Positions 15,337 through 23,118 of a stretch of DNA of 28,291 nt are shown piece by piece. Origin of the DNA: Candidatus Dadabacteria bacterium. Its GTDB lineage: Bacteria; Desulfobacterota_D; UBA1144; Nemesobacterales; UBA2774. Location of the stretch: the NCBI GenBank assembly GCA_004356555.1, contig SMWY01000065.1:1-28291 (forward strand). The letters are read 5' to 3'. The notes under the pieces were generated by a model. That model did no database searches, had not been told where the DNA came from, and worked only from the letters and a program-made list of their open reading frames with translations. The translations under genes and the position numbers were made by a program. Within the stretch, counting starts at the first letter, position 1; each line of letters starts with the position of its first letter.

Positions 15337-16188
15337 ATGCCTACAACTAAATCCACTGCTAAGAAAAGTATCAAAAGAAAAAGAACCGTAAAAAAGAACC
15401 ACGGTCTTGATTTAAAGAACGTTGTATATGAAAAAAAGAGAAGGGTAGCTTATGTAACTATTAACCGTCCGGAGACACGAAACGCTCTTAATACTCAAAC
15501 GAGAGAAGAGCTTGCCATGGCGATTGAGGATGCCTGGGTCGATGAAAAGATAGGAGTAATTGTTCTTACCGGTGCGGGAGGAAGAGCATTTTCAGCGGGC
15601 GGTGATCTATCGTGGATCCCTGATCCTAAGAAGAAAGTTGACAACAAGTTTATGCTTGTCCATTACAGGCTAGCTACTGCCATGCGCTGCTGCGGTAAGC
15701 CAATAATAGCCAGAGTAGACGGATACTGTATAGGGGGAGGTAACGAGCTCAACATGCTATGTGATCTAACTATAGCCTCTGATACATCGATTTTCGCACA
15801 AGCCGGTCCGCTGGTCGGGAGTGCCCCGATCTGGTACGGTATGCAGCAGCTGCAACATTCGATAGGGGATAAAAAGGCTAGAGAAGTAGTATATCTTTGT
15901 GATCGTTACACTGCTGAGCAAGCTGCTAATATGGGGTGGGTCAACAAGGTAGTTCCAAAGGACAAATTAGACCAAGAGGTTGGAGCATGGTGCAAGAGTT
16001 TACTTCAAAAGAGCCCTCAATCTTTAAGGATCGCGAAATTGCAAATTAATTTCGCTTCTGATACGGCACACCCGCAAATTACACACGGGCTTGAGTTGGC
16101 GAGGTTCTTTATGAAGTCACCCGAGATGGTAGAAGGAGCAAACGCATTTTTGGAGAAGCGGAAGCCTGATTTTTGGAGTGTAAAGTAA
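15337..16188 (+). CDS. crotonase-family enzyme, MenB/BadI-like enoyl-CoA hydratase/hydrolase
   Basis: 283 residues. After a very basic N-terminal extension of about 25 residues (TTKSTAKKSIKRKRTVKK) comes a full crotonase fold: NRPETRNALN (43-52), AFSAGGD (84-90, first oxyanion-hole strand), GYCIGGGNELNMLCDLTIAS (second oxyanion segment, from residue 129). The second half (FAQAGPLVGS, KKAREVVYLC, NAFLEKRKPDF) most resembles naphthoate synthase MenB and the ring-opening hydrolase BadI. The catalytic stretch that is GSFDGGWG in MenB and has Asp-Pro in BadI is GSAPIWYG here, so the expected Asp is missing and the reaction is uncertain. Start at 15337 is set by AAAGGGGGG. It follows the ACIII operon after 160 bases. 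Confidence 0.8.
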   Translation: MPTTKSTAKKSIKRKRTVKKNHGLDLKNVVYEKKRRVAYVTINRPETRNALNTQTREELAMAIEDAWVDEKIGVIVLTGAGGRAFSAGGDLSWIPDPKKKVDNKFMLVHYRLATAMRCCGKPIIARVDGYCIGGGNELNMLCDLTIASDTSIFAQAGPLVGSAPIWYGMQQLQHSIGDKKAREVVYLCDRYTAEQAANMGWVNKVVPKDKLDQEVGAWCKSLLQKSPQSLRIAKLQINFASDTAHPQITHGLELARFFMKSPEMVEGANAFLEKRKPDFWSVK

Positions 16189-16227
16189 ATTAATATTATA
16201 TTTTATCATAACCAATAGGAGTAACTC

Positions 16228-16566
16228 ATGTCTAAGGAAGCGGAGATCAACTTTATTATAAAGCTGGATGATGATAATGGGCCAGAAGAAATTTACTGGG
16301 GAGCTTCAGATGCTGATTTTGAGGGATTGAAACCCTGTGAATCTCTCATGATTTCGATGTGGGACCAGGTCGAAAAAAACACCATGAGTATTGATCTCTG
16401 GACAAAAGAGATGGAAGTCGGAGAGATGAGCACTCATTTCTATTTTACTTTTATGAAGATGGCCGATACATTCGAGAAAGCTACAAATAAAAAAGAACTT
16501 TCCGACATGATTAGACATTTTGCCACACAGTTTGCTAGTAAAGTGGAAGAGCTTGCTAATGAATAA
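16228..16566 (+). CDS. GldC-like protein
   Basis: 112 residues, acidic, soluble, no signal. The sequence follows the pattern of gliding-motility protein GldC: start with S-x-x-A-E-I-x-F-x-I-x-L-D, W-x-A-S-D, M-I-S-M-W-D, then S-I-D-L-W-T-K-E-M-x-V-x-E-M, and a last part with M-A-D-T-F-x-x-A-T and a helical end H-F-A-T-Q-F-A-S-K-V-E. GldC is known from Bacteroidetes, where its loss affects gliding, but its biochemical role is unsolved and relatives occur in non-gliding bacteria. No other gld gene is near. AGGAG precedes the ATG. It may be co-transcribed with the crotonase 40 bases upstream. Confidence 0.78.
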   Translation: MSKEAEINFIIKLDDDNGPEEIYWGASDADFEGLKPCESLMISMWDQVEKNTMSIDLWTKEMEVGEMSTHFYFTFMKMADTFEKATNKKELSDMIRHFATQFASKVEELANE

Positions 16567-16586
16567 TGCATCCCCATTTTTTATTA

Positions 16587-17516
16587 TTAGAAAGCGGACA
16601 TGACCTCTTTGGCAAAGAACTTGATAGTATCGTGATTCATAATATCAGAGAAGAAAATAGTATATTTCGTAATCCCCTTCTTCTCATTTTCCAGAATCTT
16701 TTCTATACATTGCTCGGGCGTTCCTACAATTCCAAACTTTGAAATATCACCGAAGAATCCGTAGCGTCTCTGTCCCTTTTCTAGTTTTTCAGCAAGCTCG
16801 GCTTCATCTTTTGCTAATACGCAAACCGTTTGCTGAGAAATGCCGATATCCTTTATATCTCTTCCCACATCTTTGCAATGAGCTTTAAGTACTTCAAGTT
16901 TGTGATCGAAGTCCTCTGCGTGGTTAGCAGGGCAGTTCCACTCATCCGCTAGCTCGGCGACAACTCTCAAGAGATGCTTCTCCCCAGCCCCTCCGATCAT
17001 TATTGGTGGATGAGGGTTTTGAATAGGTTTGGGATTACAGTGTGCTTCATTAATACTATAGTGATTCCCGTTAAAGCTTGGCTTTTCTTCGGTCCACATG
17101 GCTCTTATTATTTTCACAGACTCTGCAAGTTGCTCAATTCTAGTTTTAGTATCAGGAAACTCGTATCCATACGCTTTATATTCAGCTTCAAACCAGCCTG
17201 CACCTATTGCAAACTCAAGCCTGCCGTTAGTGATCACATCTAGTGTCGAGGCCATTTTTGCAAGAAGTGCCGGCGGTCTAAATGAATTGCAAAGAACCAT
17301 CGTGCCTAATTTAATCTCTCCTGTAGTTCCGGCCAAGGCAGCCATCGAGGTCCAGGCCTCATATATATCCATCTCAATTGCGCCCATGCCCAGTATATGG
17401 TCGTAGAACCAAACGCAATGGTATCCGAGTAAATCGCATAGCTCAGCGGTCTCACGAATTTGAGAAAAATCTATCTTTTGCTGACGCATCATTACTCCAA
17501 ACTTAATTCTGCTCAT
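16587..17516 (-). CDS. LLM-class (luciferase-like) flavin oxidoreductase
   Basis: 309 residues of the bacterial-luciferase-like TIM barrel that uses F420 or FMN. Seen are FGVMMRQ at the start, CVWFYDHI (first strand-loop, with D and H at the cofactor face), LGTMVL, R-P-P-A-L-L-A-K-M-A-S-T-L-D, GRLEFAIGAGWFEAEY, PPIMIGGAGEKHLLRVVAELADEWNC and VGTPEQC. The GRLxxGxGxGW-type segment is strongly conserved in this class and most F420-dependent relatives have it. Substrate cannot be told. Start is the ATG at 17516, preceded by AAGGTGA; a GTG three codons earlier overlaps the ribosome site. It converges on the GldC-like gene with 20 bases between stops. Confidence 0.88.
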   Translation of the reverse strand: MSRIKFGVMMRQQKIDFSQIRETAELCDLLGYHCVWFYDHILGMGAIEMDIYEAWTSMAALAGTTGEIKLGTMVLCNSFRPPALLAKMASTLDVITNGRLEFAIGAGWFEAEYKAYGYEFPDTKTRIEQLAESVKIIRAMWTEEKPSFNGNHYSINEAHCNPKPIQNPHPPIMIGGAGEKHLLRVVAELADEWNCPANHAEDFDHKLEVLKAHCKDVGRDIKDIGISQQTVCVLAKDEAELAEKLEKGQRRYGFFGDISKFGIVGTPEQCIEKILENEKKGITKYTIFFSDIMNHDTIKFFAKEVMSAF

Positions 17517-17609
17517 ATTATTCACCTTGGTTTATTTGTATGTAGAGGAATCACTTTAACAGAGGTACTCTACAGAATCAAATATTGTTGTTTAATGAGT
17601 ATAGATTGT

Positions 17610-17636
17610 TTGACACACTTGGGCTAATACTATAAA
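17610..17636 (+). promoter_or_regulatory. promoter of the cyclophilin gene
   Basis: TTGACA at 17610-17615 and TATAAA at 17631-17636, spacer 15 (17 if the -10 is read as TAAATT). It lies about 40 bases before the start, in the divergent gap to the LLM gene. Confidence 0.5.
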
Positions 17637-17674
17637 TTTAGGGGCCAAGAGAAACATAAAGGAGGCTAAAAGCT

Positions 17675-18370
17675 ATGGATATGGGTTTATTATCTTATTT
17701 TTCCAGGAAGAAATTGGTAGATTCACATTTTATTACAACGATTATGGCGATTATTATTTTGATCCCCGCTATATTCTTTCTAGCTGGTTGCAAACAAGAC
17801 CAGACTACACAAAACGACACAGCCGCTGATACTAAGGAAGCTACTGATGAAGTGAGCAGTGATGACAAAGCAGCAGAAAATAAAGGAGGAAATCCAGTGG
17901 TAATATTAAAAACTTCAAAAGGTGATATTAAAATCGAGCTGGATAAGGAAAATGCCCCTATATCTGTCGACAATTTCTTGGCATATGTCGAAGACGGTTT
18001 CTATAACGGTACTATTTTTCACCGTGTAATCAAGAATTTCATGGTTCAGGGCGGCGGTTTTACTCCTGATATGCAGCAAAAACCTACAAATGCACAAATT
18101 AAGAATGAAGCCGACAATGGCCTTAAGAACGAAAGAGGTACTATAGCTATGGCTCGCACAGGGGTTGTGGACAGTGCTACATCTCAGTTCTTTATTAACC
18201 ATGCGGACAATACATTTTTAGACCATGGTATTAAAGATTATGGTTATGCGGTTTTCGGGAAGGTTGTGGACGGTATGGATGTGGTAGACGCAATTGCAGT
18301 AGTACAAACAGGACCCGGTGATGTTCCTAACGAACAAGTAGTTATCGAATCTATAACGGTTGTAGAATAA
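17675..18370 (+). CDS. lipoprotein peptidyl-prolyl cis-trans isomerase, cyclophilin type
   Basis: 231 residues. The N-terminus ends in lipobox L-A-G-C39, so the mature enzyme is anchored to a membrane on the outer side. A polar linker rich in Asp, Thr and Glu (40-75) precedes a bacterial cyclophilin domain (about 75-231): GDIKIELDKENAP, GTIFHRVIKNFMVQGGGF with the catalytic Arg and Phe, SQFFIN, FGKVVDGMDVV. The W of human cyclophilin A is replaced, as usual in bacterial PpiA/B. Role: folding of exported proteins. AAAGGAGG lies ahead of the ATG. Monocistronic by its own promoter and the converging rnhB. Confidence 0.92.
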   Translation: MDMGLLSYFSRKKLVDSHFITTIMAIIILIPAIFFLAGCKQDQTTQNDTAADTKEATDEVSSDDKAAENKGGNPVVILKTSKGDIKIELDKENAPISVDNFLAYVEDGFYNGTIFHRVIKNFMVQGGGFTPDMQQKPTNAQIKNEADNGLKNERGTIAMARTGVVDSATSQFFINHADNTFLDHGIKDYGYAVFGKVVDGMDVVDAIAVVQTGPGDVPNEQVVIESITVVE

Positions 18371-18392
18371 TCAAGCGGATAAGACTGTTTTT

Positions 18393-18989
18393 CTAAAGAA
18401 CGCCCCTGAAAGTTTTTCTATGTATGGGGCAGGGGCCATATTCCCTAAGCGCTTGGTAGTGTTCTTTTGTCGGATAGCCCTTATGACCCTTGAAGTTATA
18501 TTCGGGGTATATTGAGTGATACTCCTCCATTATAGAGTCTCTTGTGACCTTGGCCAAGATAGATGCTGCTGCAATTGAGCATGATTTGGAGTCTCCTTTC
18601 ACAATCGTTTCCTGCATGAGTAAGAGAGAAGTTTTTTGGTTACCGTCTATAAGTAAATAATCTGGCTTGGTGGTAAGTTGTTTAACCGATATTTCCATTG
18701 CTAATAGCGCGGCGCGTAATATATTTATCCTATCTATTTCATCAGGTTCTACTATTCCAACAGCGTAAGAAATTGCAATTGATTTAATCTCTTCAAGTAT
18801 CTTCTTTCTCTTTGAGTGGGATAGCTTCTTTGAATCATCAAGCCCTTCTATTTTGCAGTCATCAGGAAGAACAACTGCTGCAGCAACGACAGGTCCCGCG
18901 AGAGGGCCCCTTCCGGCTTCATCAACCCCTGCGGGTATTCTTCCCTTAGCCCATATTTCTTTTTCAAATTCGAGGTTAGGAGGACTCAA
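18393..18989 (-). CDS. rnhB: ribonuclease HII
   Basis: Cuts RNA of RNA-DNA hybrids and removes single ribonucleotides from DNA. 198 residues. The active site is visible: GVDEAGRGPLAGP (D23, E24), DDSKKLS, the third Asp in LLIDGN, and KVTRD for the last Asp, with the conserved Tyr region HKGYPTKEHY that recognises the ribonucleotide junction. No ATG fits. A TTG at 18989 has GGAG six bases upstream; a second TTG at 19001 adds four residues but has no ribosome site. It is the last gene of a minus-strand series, 110 bases after dapA. Confidence 0.95.
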   Translation of the reverse strand: MSPPNLEFEKEIWAKGRIPAGVDEAGRGPLAGPVVAAAVVLPDDCKIEGLDDSKKLSHSKRKKILEEIKSIAISYAVGIVEPDEIDRINILRAALLAMEISVKQLTTKPDYLLIDGNQKTSLLLMQETIVKGDSKSCSIAAASILAKVTRDSIMEEYHSIYPEYNFKGHKGYPTKEHYQALREYGPCPIHRKTFRGVL

Positions 18990-19101
18990 ATCTCTCTCCA
19001 ACTATAAAAGTTTGCTTAACTCAGTTCTAAAATGATATTAACTGTAGATGAATTAAAAGTGAATCAGGTTTGTATTAATTTCAATTATTAATTCTAATAG
19101 C

Positions 19102-19980
19102 CTAGCTAATCAGTCCGTAATCCGAGAGCACTGTCTTAAGTTCTTCATAATGCCCAGGTGTCATTTCAGAAAGTGGAAGCCTGTATTCGTACTTGATTTT
19201 ATCCATCATGCTAAGCGCCGCTTTTACAGGGATCGGATTGGTTTCAATAAAAAGAGCTTCATTTAGCGGTAAGAGCTTATAGTGCAAGTCTCTGGCCTTT
19301 TCAAATTCGCCGTTATTAAAATGATTATAAAGATCGGCTACATCTTTAGGGGCAATGTTTGCTGTTACGGTAATAAACCCCCTCCCACCTATGGCAAGAA
19401 GAGGCAAATTAATGCTGTCCTCTCCTGATAGTAGAAGGAAATCCTTAGCGCAGAGATGAAGTATTTTGCTGGCCTGTGGGATTGATCCGGTGGCTTCTTT
19501 TACTCCAATAATATTTTTAAAGTCTCCGGCAAGTCTTGCAATAGTTTCGGGGGTCATATTAACACCCGTTCTCCCCGGGATGTTGTAGAGAATAATTGGA
19601 ATATTTACCTGAGTGGCAATCTGCTTAAAGTGCAGGTAAAGCCCCTCTTGAGTAGGCTTATTATAATATGGAACCACTAAAAGTGTAGCATCTGCTCCTA
19701 TTTCCTTTGCAAAGCGCGTAAGCCTGATGGCCTCCTTGGTACTATTGGATCCCGTTCCTGCGATTACCGGTACCCTTTTGGCTACAGCATTTACTGTTAA
19801 CTCAATCACATATTCATGTTCCTCATGGGATAGAGTAGGGGATTCCCCAGTAGTCCCACAAGGCACGATTCCATGGGTCCCGTTTTCAATCTGAAATTCT
19901 ATTAGATCTTTAAGTGCTTTTTCGTCAATTTTACCGTTTCTAAAGGGAGTTACTATTGCAACCATTGAGCCGTGAATCAT
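19102..19980 (-). CDS. dapA: 4-hydroxy-tetrahydrodipicolinate synthase
   Basis: Condenses pyruvate with aspartate semialdehyde, the first committed step to diaminopimelate and lysine. 292 residues, the standard length. GTTGESPTL (42-50) holds the Thr pair, Y132 lies in LYNIPGRTG and the Schiff-base lysine is K161 in GVKEATG. The Arg of GRTG (R137) binds the substrate carboxylate. The C-terminal part (KAALSMM, RLPLSEM) is as in bacterial DapA. The ribosome site AAAGGAG precedes the ATG. Its substrate comes from Asd, encoded 0.6 kb upstream on the same strand. Confidence 0.96.
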   Translation of the reverse strand: MIHGSMVAIVTPFRNGKIDEKALKDLIEFQIENGTHGIVPCGTTGESPTLSHEEHEYVIELTVNAVAKRVPVIAGTGSNSTKEAIRLTRFAKEIGADATLLVVPYYNKPTQEGLYLHFKQIATQVNIPIILYNIPGRTGVNMTPETIARLAGDFKNIIGVKEATGSIPQASKILHLCAKDFLLLSGEDSINLPLLAIGGRGFITVTANIAPKDVADLYNHFNNGEFEKARDLHYKLLPLNEALFIETNPIPVKAALSMMDKIKYEYRLPLSEMTPGHYEELKTVLSDYGLIS

Positions 19981-20070
19981 AAGAAATCTCCTTTACTTTC
20001 GGTATATTTAAGCTCAGAGGTAAATCAAGGAATCAACTTAATGCATATTCAAATGGATATATCTATTTCA

Positions 20071-20619
20071 CTAAAAGGCACCTAATCTCGAGCCGCACTC
20101 AGAGCAATATTTACTTTCGCTGAGTACTTTGCTTCCGCACTTACTGCAGAGTACAAAATCATCTTTTACAGCTTGTAGTTTGCGTGTTTTTGCATTTTCT
20201 ATAGCACTATCTATCTTTTTATCCAAATCCACACAATCAGCCGATGCTGCCCTCGTGAATTCAATTATATCTTCCTTTCCAGGTGTTGTAATAGTAATTT
20301 TTGGCTCTGTATAGTCTAATTCATAGAAAATCTGAGTAATATCCAAAAGATGTATGTCTCTAAATCTTTTGAATTTATAAGAATTCCTGGCAATTATTAT
20401 TCTATCATTTGTAAGTATGAACCAGGAGTTAAAGTAAGTGTTACTGTCTATGAATTTTGGAGCCCTGTATACGGCTTTGTGATCTAAAAGAGTTAATAAT
20501 ATATCTTCATCGTCCCTTAGATATTTATTGAGTCCCGTTTGAATTCTCTGTGGAAGCTCTGAGTAATTATGTGTAACCAGGCTGCCCACGAAATCTTTAA
20601 TCGCGCTTACTATAGCCAT
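20071..20619 (-). CDS. PH-like domain protein with C-terminal zinc ribbon
   Basis: 182 residues, cytoplasmic. The first 120 residues look like a bacterial PH-type domain as in the YokE/bPH families (D-D-E-x-I-L, WFILTNDRIIIAR, then alternating strands and ITQIFYEL). After a helical linker comes a zinc ribbon, C-S-K-C-G ... C-S-E-C-G, near the end. Function unknown. Its ATG shares a base with the asd stop (TAATG), so its translation is tied to asd, and dapA follows 90 bases later. No enzyme motif is seen. Confidence 0.7.
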   Translation of the reverse strand: MAIVSAIKDFVGSLVTHNYSELPQRIQTGLNKYLRDDEDILLTLLDHKAVYRAPKFIDSNTYFNSWFILTNDRIIIARNSYKFKRFRDIHLLDITQIFYELDYTEPKITITTPGKEDIIEFTRAASADCVDLDKKIDSAIENAKTRKLQAVKDDFVLCSKCGSKVLSESKYCSECGSRLGAF

Positions 20620-21641
20620 TATATATAGTCTCCAATTAAAAGCTCAGCAATTTGAACTGCATTAAGCGCAGCCCCCTTTCTTAACTGGTCTCCTACTACC
20701 CAAAAGCTAAGACCGTTGGGTATGGTATAGTCTTCCCTAATTCTTCCAACTATACAATCATCTGTTCCCGCGGCATCAATAGGCATAGGGTATTTCAGTT
20801 CTCCAGGTTCGTCGACTACTCTTACACCCGGAAAGTTATTTAGAGCTTCCCTAGCCTCATTTACCGAAATTTTCTTTTCAGTTTCAATATTAACTGCAAC
20901 CGAATGAGCGCGGAATACGGGAACTCTTACAGTAGTCGCGGTGAGAGCCATTTCGTTGTCTTCAAGAATTTTTCTGGTTTCATAGTGAAGCTTCATCTCT
21001 TCTTTTGTATAGCCGTTATCAAGAAAGCTATCAATTTGGGGAAGGAGGTTAAATGCAATCTGATGAGGGAAAACCTCTGAGCGAATCTCTTCTGAGTTAG
21101 CCCACGCAAGAGTTTGATTTCGGAGCTCTTCAATTGCCTGTGCGCCTGCTCCTGAGACCGCTTGGTAGCTTGAAGCTATTACCCTTTTTATCTTCCCTAA
21201 ATCGTGAAGGGGTTTTAATGCCATTACTGTAACTGCTGTAGTACAGTTAGGATTGGCTACTATGCCTTTATTCTTATATCCGGCCAAGGCATGAGGGTTA
21301 ATTTCAGGTATTACAAGGGGCACTCCCTCTTCCATCCTAAAAGCAGAACTGTTATCTATGACCACTGCTCCAGACTGAGCAGCGATTGGTGCGAATTCTC
21401 TGCTCCTTGACGAACCTGCAGAAAATAGAGCAATATCTATGTTTTCAAACGAATTCTCACCCAACTTCTCAACTTTAATTTTATTACCCTTGTATTCCAA
21501 TTCTTTTCCGGCTGATCTTTCAGATGCAAGAAGCTTTATCTCTCTAACAGGGAAATTTCTCTCTTCCAGTATCTCCATCATTTCCTGACCTACAGCGCCG
21601 GTTGCGCCTACAATAGCAATGTTATAACCGTCTTTTTTCAT
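20619..21641 (-). CDS. asd: aspartate-semialdehyde dehydrogenase
   Basis: NADPH-dependent reduction of aspartyl phosphate to aspartate semialdehyde, the branch point for lysine, methionine and threonine. 340 residues. The nucleotide loop is GATGAVGQ at 12-19; the catalytic Cys is C133 in NPNCTT; the catalytic His lies in FRAHS; the R-x-x-x-Q-A-V-S-G type stretch is YQAVSGAGAQA. It lacks the large insertion of the E. coli type and fits the Gram-positive/archaeal-like class. Its product feeds DapA, two genes downstream. Confidence 0.96.
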   Translation of the reverse strand: MKKDGYNIAIVGATGAVGQEMMEILEERNFPVREIKLLASERSAGKELEYKGNKIKVEKLGENSFENIDIALFSAGSSRSREFAPIAAQSGAVVIDNSSAFRMEEGVPLVIPEINPHALAGYKNKGIVANPNCTTAVTVMALKPLHDLGKIKRVIASSYQAVSGAGAQAIEELRNQTLAWANSEEIRSEVFPHQIAFNLLPQIDSFLDNGYTKEEMKLHYETRKILEDNEMALTATTVRVPVFRAHSVAVNIETEKKISVNEAREALNNFPGVRVVDEPGELKYPMPIDAAGTDDCIVGRIREDYTIPNGLSFWVVGDQLRKGAALNAVQIAELLIGDYI

Positions 21642-21679
21642 TTAAATCTCCAAATATTATTATCCGCTGTGTAATTGTA

Positions 21680-22123
21680 TTATCTGTAATATTTCTTTTC
21701 TATCTCCTGAACTTTATCAATATTGGTTTTTTCATCCTCTTCCGGACTCGTATTAAACCATGCTTCGAGTATTTCCTTGGCCACAATCTGTGAAGTCATT
21801 CTGAGACTCATTGCCAGCACATTTGCGTCGTTCCATTTCCTAGCACCTTCTGCAGTTTGTGCGTCAGCACAAAGAGCGGCTCTTATCCCAGGGACTTTAT
21901 TTGCCGCCATGCTGACCCCGGTTCCCGTCCAGCAAAAAAGTATTCCCTGATCACATGAACCTTCTTTAACTCTTTCGGCAACTTTTTCAGCAACATCAGT
22001 CCACCCAATATCCTCTTCGTTAAGCGGCCCATGGAGCTCAAGCTCAATGCCCTTATCTTCTAACACCTTAATTACAAAATCAGTTAGATGAGTGCGTTCG
22101 TCACTTCCGACTGCAATCTTCAT
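21680..22123 (-). CDS. RpiB/LacA/LacB-family sugar-phosphate isomerase, divergent clade
   Basis: 147 residues of the RpiB fold. The catalytic Cys of RpiB is kept (C64) but in C-W-T-G-T-G rather than C-G-T-G-I-G. The following SMAANKVPGIRAAL is family-typical. The N-terminal S-D-H-A-G of ribose-5-phosphate isomerase is S-D-E-R-T, and the His of R-x-H-N-D-A-N is Trp (W97). So both His groups used in ring opening and isomerisation are gone, and true ribose-5-phosphate isomerase activity is doubtful. Relatives with the same SDERT/CWTGTG pattern exist but, to my knowledge, without tested substrate. It stands 40 bases upstream of asd. Confidence 0.82.
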   Translation of the reverse strand: MKIAVGSDERTHLTDFVIKVLEDKGIELELHGPLNEEDIGWTDVAEKVAERVKEGSCDQGILFCWTGTGVSMAANKVPGIRAALCADAQTAEGARKWNDANVLAMSLRMTSQIVAKEILEAWFNTSPEEDEKTNIDKVQEIEKKYYR

Positions 22124-22233
22124 AATTAGATCCTCTTCATAATTATTGTATGACTAGTTTAAATAAGTTCATGTGACCCTTCAAGTTCATGTCAAAAGCA
22201 AGGTTGATTTATAGCTAAGAAACTTGTTTAACT

Positions 22234-22575
22234 TTATCTACTAACTTCCTTTCTATATTTAAGAATACTCACTTTTTCCATTGTCACAAATCCGCCGCCA
22301 ATTATTTCATCAAGAAAAGGCAGAATCGTTTTTAAATTATCCTCAATATCTATTATCTCAATAATAATCGGCAGATCGTCTGAAAGACGGAGTATCTTTG
22401 AAGTATGTATTTCATTGTCTGCCCCGTATCCCATTATTCCCCGCGTAACAGTTACAGCTGCCAAAAGGAGTTCTTTTGCCTTTAATACAATTTGCTCATA
22501 TAAGGCTTTACTCTTATAGCTATCCGTCTCTCCAATAAATATTCTAAGCAGCATACCTTCTTCAGGTGTTCTCAT
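22234..22575 (-). CDS. DUF190 family PII-like protein
   Basis: 113 residues with the DUF190 pattern: G-M-L-L-R-I-F-I-G-E-T-D, LYEQIVLKAKELLLAAVTVTRGIMGYG, HTSKILRLSDDLPIIIEIID and a C-terminal GGFVTMEKV. DUF190 proteins have a PII-like ferredoxin fold and are very often encoded beside crcB; their ligand and role in fluoride resistance are not settled. Here it starts 9 bases after the crcB stop, with TAGGAGA before the ATG. Confidence 0.9.
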   Translation of the reverse strand: MRTPEEGMLLRIFIGETDSYKSKALYEQIVLKAKELLLAAVTVTRGIMGYGADNEIHTSKILRLSDDLPIIIEIIDIEDNLKTILPFLDEIIGGGFVTMEKVSILKYRKEVSR

Positions 22576-22584
22576 TTTGATCTC

Positions 22585-22973
22585 CTATCTTAGAAGGATA
22601 AACAAATATTTAGATGCTATATAGCCTATAAAAACTAGAGCTAGTCCTGCTATATTACTTACCAATATGTTTAAAACTGCGTATTTGATCTCGCCTTCTC
22701 TAATAAGATTAAAGCTCTCAAGTCCGAATGTCGAAAAGGTTGTAAAAGCTCCCAGAATTCCGATAAATATAAATACTCTTATATTTGGGGAGTATGCAAA
22801 ATTCTCAAATATGTTCCAAAGAAACCCAATAGTAAAGCAGCCGAGCAGATTTACCGCCAATGTTCCCCAGGGTAAAAAGCCGTTAAAATATTTATACGTA
22901 TATCCTGAAATTGAATAACGTAAGAGTGCTCCTGCTGCACCGCCTATTGCTATATATATATGATTGTAGGCAT
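22585..22973 (-). CDS. crcB: fluoride channel CrcB/Fluc, start out of frame by one AT unit
   Basis: Dimeric fluoride exporter of the inner membrane. The body carries GGAAGALLRY, LPWGTLAVNLLGCF and GILGAFTTFSTF (the Phe-box), with four hydrophobic helices. The only good start, ATG at 22973 with TTGGAGAG just before it, leads into ATATATATATA and a stop at TAG. Removing one AT pair joins it in frame and gives MPTIIYIAIGGAAGALLRY and a normal 128-residue CrcB. As written, the CrcB frame has no ATG, GTG or TTG until a TTG at 22860, which would lose helix 1 and give 91 residues. So the gene is off, phase-variable by slippage, or miscalled in the repeat. The family call itself is secure. Confidence 0.88.
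22951..22961. repeat. (AT)n microsatellite inside the crcB start
   Basis: Eleven alternating T/A bases, i.e. five AT units plus one base, beginning nine bases after the crcB ATG codon on the minus strand. Changes of one unit shift the frame by two bases; four units would restore it. Confidence 0.85.
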
Positions 22974-23118
22974 TAGCTCTCCAATTTATTCAGCATTAGC
23001 TGTAAGTGGGGAGAACATGATAGCATATTATTAATTACTTGTGTGAATTGTAGAATTTGAAATGTAAAATCAGTATTATTAACAAGATATGAACTCTTAA
23101 GGAGATATTTTTTACCTA

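Noticed and set aside
16567..16586. Bidirectional terminator between the GldC-like and LLM genes
   Set aside because: Only AATAAT and ATTATT can pair around a T-rich loop; too weak to call.
19981..20070. Lysine riboswitch or attenuator before dapA
   Set aside because: The gap is about 90 bases and shows no lysine-element core, no leader peptide with Lys codons and no hairpin with T tract.
22974..23118. Fluoride (crcB) riboswitch before crcB
   Set aside because: I looked for the conserved GG-GATGG and C-rich core on the minus strand in this gap and did not find it; only a ribosome site is clear.
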